A stretch of DNA of 64,000 bases from Geodermatophilus obscurus (GTDB lineage Bacteria > Actinomycetota > Actinomycetes > Mycobacteriales > Geodermatophilaceae), in assembly GCF_900115395.1 (NCBI RefSeq), contig NZ_FOWE01000009.1:62001-126000 (forward strand), in the 5' to 3' direction. A program made the position numbers and the translations under genes. Positions 58,957 to 64,000 of this stretch are shown here, piece after piece (the first letter of the stretch is position 1; each line of letters starts with the position of its first letter). Below the pieces are notes generated by a model, which ran no database searches, was not told where the DNA came from, and worked only from the letters and a program-made list of their open reading frames with translations.

Positions 58957-59046
58957 CTCTCCCACCGACCGCACAGCGGTCGGCCGATGGCGCCGGGGCC
59001 CCGCTGCCCGTGTTGACGACACCACCGCGCCGGGATACTCCCCTCC
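58951..59046 (-). promoter_or_regulatory. yybP-ykoY manganese riboswitch aptamer
   Basis: Read on the minus strand: P1 GGAGG (59042-59046) pairs with CCUCC (58951-58955). After the 5' strand comes the conserved GGAGUA core loop (GGAGG-GGAGUAUCCC), then UGUCGUCAACACGG, which matches the conserved GUCGUCAA segment, an 8-bp hairpin (CCGACCGC/GCGGUCGG) and GGGAGAGA before the 3' P1 strand. Order and size (96 nt) match the class known to sense Mn2+ and to control TerC-family genes. Identified by eye, not by covariance search. Confidence 0.75.
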
Positions 59047-59130
59047 ACGCGGGACCCTGGTCCCCGCGCGGCGCAGCACGCCGCACGAGGGGATCCACGA
59101 CGACAACGGTCGGCAGGGCGTCCCGGGTTC

Positions 59131-59166
59131 CCGGAGGAGGCGGACGGATGCGTCCGCCTCCTCCGG
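59131..59166 (-). terminator. uvrB terminator
   Basis: A perfect 16-bp stem (59131-59146 with 59151-59166) with a GATG loop, starting 4 bases after the uvrB stop. It separates uvrB from the terC leader. Confidence 0.8.
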
Positions 59167-59170
59167 TCCG

Positions 59171-61282
59171 TCAGGCGTGGGCCGCGTCGAGCTGGCGGAG
59201 CTCCTTCTTCAGCTCGGCGAGTTCGTCGCGCAGCCGGGCGGCCACCTCGAACTGCAGCTCGCGGGCGGCGGCCAGCATCTGGTCGTTCATCTGGCTGATC
59301 AGGTCGGCCAGCTCGGCGCGTGGCAGGCCCTGGACGTCGATGGCGCCGGCCTTGCCCCGCGTCTTCGACGACAGCCCCGGCACGGGCGCCTTGCCGCGCG
59401 ACTGCTGCCGGCCCGAGCCACCCACGAGTTCGGCCCCGCCGTCCTCGGCCTCGCGGTAGATGCCGTCGAGGATGTCGACGATCTTCTTGCGCAGGGGCTG
59501 CGGGTCGAGGCCGCGCTCGCGGTTGTAGGCGATCTGCTTCTCGCGGCGCCGGTTGGTCTCCTCGATCGCCGTGGCCATCGAGGGGGTGATGGTGTCGGCG
59601 TACATGTGCACCTGCCCGGACACGTTGCGGGCCGCGCGGCCGATGGTCTGGATCAGCGAGGTGCCCGAGCGGAGGAAGCCCTCCTTGTCGGCGTCGAGGA
59701 TCGCCACCAGCGACACCTCGGGCAGGTCGAGGCCCTCGCGCAGGAGGTTGATGCCGACCAGGACGTCGTACTCGCCCTGCCGGAGCTCCCGCAGCAGCTC
59801 CACCCGGCGCAGCGTGTCGACCTCCGAGTGGAGGTAGCGCACCTTGATGCCCAGCTCGAGCAGGTAGTCGGTGAGGTCCTCGGACATCTTCTTGGTCAGC
59901 GTGGTGACCAGGACGCGCTCGTCCTTCTCCACCCGCACCCGGATCTCGTGCACGAGGTCGTCGATCTGCCCCTTGGTCGGCTTGACCACGACCTCGGGGT
60001 CGACGAGGCCGGTCGGACGGATGACCTGCTCGACGACGTCGCCCTGCACGCGGCCGAGCTCGTAGTTGCCCGGGGTGGCCGAGAGGTAGACCGTCTGGCC
60101 GATCCGGTCGGTGAACTCCTCCCACTTCAGCGGGCGGTTGTCCATGGCCGAGGGCAGCCGGAAGCCGTGCTCGACCAGCGTCCGTTTGCGGCTCATGTCG
60201 CCCTCGTACATGCCGCCGATCTGCGGGACGGTCACGTGCGACTCGTCGATGACGAGCAGGAAGTCCTCGGGGAAGTAGTCGATGAGGCAGGCGCCGGCGG
60301 TGCCGGGCGCGCGCCCGTCGATGTGCCGCGAGTAGTTCTCGATGCCGGAGCAGAAGCCGACCTGGCGCATCATCTCGATGTCGTAGGTGGTGCGCATGCG
60401 CAGCCGCTGGGCCTCCAGCAGCTTGCCCTGCCGCTCCAGCTCGGCCAGCCGCTCCTCCAGCTCGGCCTCGATGGTCGCGATGGCGCGCTCCATGCGCTCG
60501 GGGCCGGCGACGTAGTGGGTGGCCGGGAAGACGAACAGCTCCTGGACCTCGCGGACCACCTCGCCGGTGAGCGGGTGCAGGTAGTACAGCCGCTCCACCT
60601 CGTCGCCGAACATCTCGATCCGGACGGCGAGCTCCTCGTAGACCGGGAAGACCTCGATGGTGTCGCCGCGCACCCGGAAGGTCCCGCGGGTGAAGGACAG
60701 GTCGTTGCGGGTGTACTGCTCGGTGACCAGCGTGCGCAGCAGCTCGTCGCGGTCGCGCTCCTCCCCCACCGAGATCTTCAGCGCGCGGTCGACGTACTCC
60801 TGGGGCGTGCCCAGGCCGTAGATGCAGGAGACGGTGGCGACCACGACGACGTCGCGCCGGGTCAGCAGCGCCTGGGTGGCCGAGTGGCGCAGCCGCTCGA
60901 CCTCGTCGTTGACCGAGGAGTCCTTCTCGATGTAGGTGTCGGTCTGCGGGACGTAGGCCTCGGGCTGGTAGTAGTCGTAGTAGGAGACGAAGTACTCGAC
61001 GGCGTTGTTCGGCAGCAGCTCGCGGAACTCGTTGGCCAGCTGCGCGGCGAGCGTCTTGTTCGGCGCCATCACCAGCGTGGGCCGCTGGACCTGCTCGATG
61101 AGCCAGGCGGTGGTGGCCGACTTCCCGGTGCCGGTGGCGCCCAGGAGCACGGAGTCCTTCTCGCCGGAGTTCACCCGCTCGGCGAGGGCCTGGATCGCCG
61201 CGGGCTGGTCGCCCGAGGGCTCGAACTCGCTGACGACGCGGAAACGCCCCTGAGTGGGCCGGATGTCGGTGGTCGCGCGCAC
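59171..61282 (-). CDS. uvrB: excinuclease ABC subunit B
   Basis: The damage-verifying helicase of nucleotide excision repair, 703 residues. It has Walker [16 protein letters not shown] near residue 47, the beta-hairpin region [25 protein letters not shown]-like VIDESHV, helicase motifs [23 protein letters not shown] and QTIGRAARN, and a C-terminal UvrC-binding UVR domain ([27 protein letters not shown]). The GTG at 61282 is chosen; upstream codons in frame lack family sequence. No LexA box is seen upstream. Confidence 0.97.
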   Translation of the reverse strand: MRATTDIRPTQGRFRVVSEFEPSGDQPAAIQALAERVNSGEKDSVLLGATGTGKSATTAWLIEQVQRPTLVMAPNKTLAAQLANEFRELLPNNAVEYFVSYYDYYQPEAYVPQTDTYIEKDSSVNDEVERLRHSATQALLTRRDVVVVATVSCIYGLGTPQEYVDRALKISVGEERDRDELLRTLVTEQYTRNDLSFTRGTFRVRGDTIEVFPVYEELAVRIEMFGDEVERLYYLHPLTGEVVREVQELFVFPATHYVAGPERMERAIATIEAELEERLAELERQGKLLEAQRLRMRTTYDIEMMRQVGFCSGIENYSRHIDGRAPGTAGACLIDYFPEDFLLVIDESHVTVPQIGGMYEGDMSRKRTLVEHGFRLPSAMDNRPLKWEEFTDRIGQTVYLSATPGNYELGRVQGDVVEQVIRPTGLVDPEVVVKPTKGQIDDLVHEIRVRVEKDERVLVTTLTKKMSEDLTDYLLELGIKVRYLHSEVDTLRRVELLRELRQGEYDVLVGINLLREGLDLPEVSLVAILDADKEGFLRSGTSLIQTIGRAARNVSGQVHMYADTITPSMATAIEETNRRREKQIAYNRERGLDPQPLRKKIVDILDGIYREAEDGGAELVGGSGRQQSRGKAPVPGLSSKTRGKAGAIDVQGLPRAELADLISQMNDQMLAAARELQFEVAARLRDELAELKKELRQLDAAHA

Positions 61283-61428
61283 GGGGACGACGGTACGACC
61301 GCGGTACGACAGGAGGGTGCGACGAGACCCGTGGGACCGGACGGGACCCCGTGACGGGCGGGACGGACGGGACCCCGCCGGCCCCGTGATCACGGCCCCG
61401 GTGCGCGGTGCGGCGGGCCGGCGCCCGC

Positions 61429-61434
61429 TAGCGT
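61429..61434 (+). promoter_or_regulatory. putative -10 element for the glgX leader
   Basis: TAGCGT in the context GCTAGCGTG. Transcription would start near 61441, giving a leader of about 360 bases before glgX. Confidence 0.4.
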
Positions 61435-61566
61435 GTCGCCTCGCAGGAGCGCGCCCGCCAGGGACCAGTGCCACCCGGACCGTGCCACGCGCACGCCGGG
61501 CGAGGTCGGACCCCGCGCCGCGCTCCCCGGCCGGGACCCGACGGGCACCGCCGCCGGACCTGCGCA

Positions 61567-61600
61567 CGAAGCCCCCCGCGGCCCGCCGTGGGGGGCTTCG
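61567..61600 (+). terminator. hairpin in the glgX leader, possible attenuator
   Basis: A 15-bp stem (61567-61581 with 61586-61600, one G-U) with a 4-base loop. It is about 125 bases after the putative start point and 200 before glgX, so it may be an attenuator or the end of a short RNA. Confidence 0.5.
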
Positions 61601-61799
61601 TCGCGTCCGGGCAGGGCCCCGGGACGAGGAGGACGGGTGGGGGTGTGTCCCCGGTCGCGACAGGTGTGGACCGGTCCGGATCGGGCAAGGGACCGGCGGG
61701 CACCGTGTGCCCCGACCCCCTGCCGACGGCCGCGGCGGGGGGCAACCGCGCCCCCTCGATCCCGACTGCGGGGGCGCCCGTGCAGGAGGAAACACGTCC

Positions 61800-63917
61800 A
61801 TGACCCAGCCCCGGACCCAGGTGTGGCCCGGTTCCGCCTATCCGCTCGGAGCCACCTACGACGGCACCGGGACCAACTTCGCCCTCTTCAGCGAGGTGGC
61901 GGAGAAGGTCGAGCTGTGCCTGTTCGACGAGCAGGGCAACGAGGAGCGCGTCCGCCTCCCCGAGATGGACGGGTACGTCTGGCACGCCTTCCTGCCCGGC
62001 ATCCAGCCGGGCCAGCGCTACGGCTACCGCGTCCACGGCCCCTACGACCCGGAGAACGGGCAGCGCTGCAACCCCAACAAGCTGCTGCTCGACCCCTACG
62101 CCAAGGCGATCGACGGCGCCATCGACTGGGACGAGGCCTGCTTCGGCTACCGGTTCGGCAGCGGTGAGCGCAACGACGACGACTCCGCGCCGCACATGCC
62201 GCGCTCCGTCGTCGTCAACCCCTACTTCGACTGGGGCGTCGACCGCCCGCCGCGGACGCCCTACAACAAGACGGTCATCTACGAGGCCCACGTCAAGGGC
62301 CTGACGATGACCCACCCGCGCATCCCCGACGACCTGCGCGGCACCTACGCCGGCGTCGCCCACCCGGCGGTGATCGAGCACCTGCAGTCGCTGGGGATCA
62401 CCGCGATCGAGCTCATGCCGGTGCACCAGTTCGTGCAGGACGACACCCTGCTGCAGAAGGGCCTGCGCAACTACTGGGGCTACAACACGATCGGCTTCTT
62501 CGCCCCGCACAACGAGTACGCCCAGCAGACCGACGGCCAGCAGGTGCAGGAGTTCAAGGGCATGGTCCGGGCGATGCACGAGGCCGGCATCGAGGTGATC
62601 CTCGACGTCGTCTACAACCACACCGCCGAGGGCAACCACAACGGCCCGACGCTGTCGCTCAAGGGCATCGACAACCGCGCCTACTACCGGCTGGTCGAGG
62701 GCGACGAGCAGTACTACATGGACACCACGGGCACCGGGAACTCGCTCAACGTCCGCAACCCCCAGTCACTGCAGCTCATCATGGACTCGCTGCGCTACTG
62801 GGTCACCGAGATGCACGTCGACGGTTTCCGGTTCGACCTGGCCTCCACCCTGGCCCGCCAGTTCCACGAGGTGGACCGGCTCTCGGCGTTCTTCGACCTG
62901 GTGCACCAGGACCCGATCGTCAGCCAGGTCAAGCTCATCGCCGAGCCCTGGGACGTCGGCGACGGCGGCTACCAGGTGGGCAACTTCCCGGCGCTGTGGA
63001 CGGAGTGGAACGGCAAGTACCGCGACACCGTCCGCGACTTCTGGCGCGGCGAGGACGCCACCATCGGCGAGTTCGCCAGCCGGATCTCCGGGTCGGCCGA
63101 CCTCTACAAGCACTCCGGACGGCGGCCGGTCGCCAGCATCAACTTCGTCACCGCCCACGACGGGTTCACCCTCAACGACCTCGTCTCCTACAACGAGAAG
63201 CACAACGAGGCCAACGGCGAGGGCAACAACGACGGCGAGAGCCACAACCGCAGCTGGAACTGCGGCGTCGAGGGCGAGACCGACGACCCCGAGGTGCTGG
63301 AGCTGCGCGCCCGGCAGCGGCGCAACTTCCTGGTCACGCTCATGCTCAGCCAGGGCGTGCCGATGCTGCTGCACGGCGACGAGCTCGGCCGCAGCCAGGG
63401 GGGCAACAACAACGGCTACTGCCAGGACTCCGAGTTGACCTGGATCGACTGGGAGTCGGTCGACGAGGGCCTGCTGGAGTTCACCAAGCTGGTCACCCGG
63501 CTGCGCACCGAGCACCCGACGTTCCGCCGCCGCCGGTTCTTCCACGGCCGGCCGGTGCGCCGCGAGGAGGGCGACCCGGTGCAGGACATCGCCTGGTTCG
63601 CGCCCGGCGGCGAGGTCATGACCGATGAGGACTGGGACGCCGGCACCGCCAAGTCGCTGGCGATGTACCTCAACGGGCACGGCATCCGGGAGACCGACGA
63701 GCGCGGCGAGGACGTGATCGACGACTGCTTCTACCTGGCGTTCAACGCCCACCACGAGCCGATCGAGTACACGCTGCCCACCGGCGAGTACGCCGAGGGC
63801 TGGACCGTGGTGGTCGACACCGCAGAGCTCGGTGAGGTGGAGCCGGTGCAGCTCAAGGCCGGGGACACCCTCACCGTCGCTGCCCGCGCCACCGTCGTCC
63901 TGCAGGCGGCCTCGTGA
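61800..63917 (+). CDS. glgX: glycogen debranching enzyme GlgX/TreX
   Basis: A 705-residue GH13 alpha-1,6-glucosidase acting on limit dextrins. An N-terminal CBM48 domain ([27 protein letters not shown]) precedes the catalytic barrel: [12 protein letters not shown], nucleophile Asp in [10 protein letters not shown], acid Glu in [10 protein letters not shown] and [14 protein letters not shown], the third carboxylate. ATG at 61800 after AGGAGGAAA. It overlaps the next gene, treY, so it probably supplies linear glucan for trehalose synthesis by TreY-TreZ. Confidence 0.96.
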   Translation: MTQPRTQVWPGSAYPLGATYDGTGTNFALFSEVAEKVELCLFDEQGNEERVRLPEMDGYVWHAFLPGIQPGQRYGYRVHGPYDPENGQRCNPNKLLLDPYAKAIDGAIDWDEACFGYRFGSGERNDDDSAPHMPRSVVVNPYFDWGVDRPPRTPYNKTVIYEAHVKGLTMTHPRIPDDLRGTYAGVAHPAVIEHLQSLGITAIELMPVHQFVQDDTLLQKGLRNYWGYNTIGFFAPHNEYAQQTDGQQVQEFKGMVRAMHEAGIEVILDVVYNHTAEGNHNGPTLSLKGIDNRAYYRLVEGDEQYYMDTTGTGNSLNVRNPQSLQLIMDSLRYWVTEMHVDGFRFDLASTLARQFHEVDRLSAFFDLVHQDPIVSQVKLIAEPWDVGDGGYQVGNFPALWTEWNGKYRDTVRDFWRGEDATIGEFASRISGSADLYKHSGRRPVASINFVTAHDGFTLNDLVSYNEKHNEANGEGNNDGESHNRSWNCGVEGETDDPEVLELRARQRRNFLVTLMLSQGVPMLLHGDELGRSQGGNNNGYCQDSELTWIDWESVDEGLLEFTKLVTRLRTEHPTFRRRRFFHGRPVRREEGDPVQDIAWFAPGGEVMTDEDWDAGTAKSLAMYLNGHGIRETDERGEDVIDDCFYLAFNAHHEPIEYTLPTGEYAEGWTVVVDTAELGEVEPVQLKAGDTLTVAARATVVLQAAS

Positions 63918-64000
63918 CCGGGGAGGAGCGCCGGCGCGCGAGGCCGACGGCGACCTACCGGCTGCAGGTGACCGCGGACTTCACCCTCGACGACGCCGCG
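63914..64000 (+). CDS. treY: maltooligosyl trehalose synthase, 5' part
   Basis: Only 29 codons are in the window. The segment RPTATYRLQVTADFTLDDAA is the typical N-terminus of TreY, which converts the reducing end of maltooligosaccharides to a trehalose unit. The GTG overlaps the glgX stop (GTGA). The gene is cut by the right edge of the window. Confidence 0.88.
   Translation, partial: MTGEERRRARPTATYRLQVTADFTLDDAA

Larger units (their letters stand above)
61283..61799. other. gene-free 517-bp region before glgX
   Basis: Holds the uvrB upstream sequence (61283-61330), degenerate GGACGGGACCCC repeats (61330-61380), a plus-strand -10 element, a terminator-like hairpin at 61567-61600 and the glgX ribosome site AGGAGGAAA at about 61784-61792. 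Open frames here have no protein-like composition. Confidence 0.6.

Noticed and set aside
61283..61330. LexA box before uvrB
   Set aside because: The TCGTACCG repeats here do not match TCGAAC-N4-GTTCGA on either strand.
61468..61803. Short open frame starting GTG before glgX as a leader peptide
   Set aside because: It runs through the hairpin into glgX, is Pro/Arg-rich without conserved features, and lacks a ribosome site.

Overview
The window is very GC-rich, densely packed chromosomal DNA from a high-GC actinobacterium. The gene content (whiA, rbpA, opcA, a DUF222/HNH protein, GTG starts, GTGA/ATGA overlaps, TANNNT promoters seven bases from the start codon) fits Geodermatophilales or a near relative; that placement is inference. 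I see no rRNA, tRNA, CRISPR array, prophage or insertion sequence.

Layout. 1-4402 (+) holds the oxidative pentose-phosphate genes tal (cut by the left edge), zwf, opcA and pgl. 4413-10079 (-) is rbpA, secG, an orphan peptide-type binding lipoprotein, tpiA, pgk and gap. A membrane PAS-GGDEF protein and a 13-bp tandem repeat follow. 12160-17402 (-) is the whiA-yvcK-rapZ-uvrC block. 17459-22403 holds a hydrolase, a small membrane protein, a UspA protein and a TctABC transporter. 22444-26927 is a decayed kdp locus: the 3' half of kdpC beside the old promoter boxes, no kdpFAB, a broken kdpD and an intact kdpE, with a VOC/AraC pair in between. 27332-29874 carries an SOS-boxed HNH gene and a CopC-like protein. 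uvrA follows, then an accessory metabolic stretch (amidase, MBL hydrolase, SDR, acetamidase/formamidase, FMN hydroxy-acid oxidase) with small unknown genes.

39018-58913 is a large Ter (tellurium/stress response) cluster. It contains a TerA-like protein, an Hsp70-like ATPase with a 763-residue partner, a degenerate S9 peptidase, three AIM24 paralogues, a DUF475 membrane protein, a coiled-coil protein, a four-gene biosynthetic cassette (HAD, StiP-PELOTA, PRTase-TRSP, C-C lyase), a TerD-vWA fusion, TerD and TerC. terC is preceded by what reads as a yybP-ykoY manganese riboswitch with a translational switch. uvrB, glgX and the start of treY complete the window.

Reading. The left third is core carbon metabolism and cell-cycle/repair genes in an arrangement conserved in actinobacteria. 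The most unusual parts are the riboswitch-controlled Ter cluster, including its inactivated peptidase, and the kdp locus, where operator, regulator and fragments survive but the transporter is gone.
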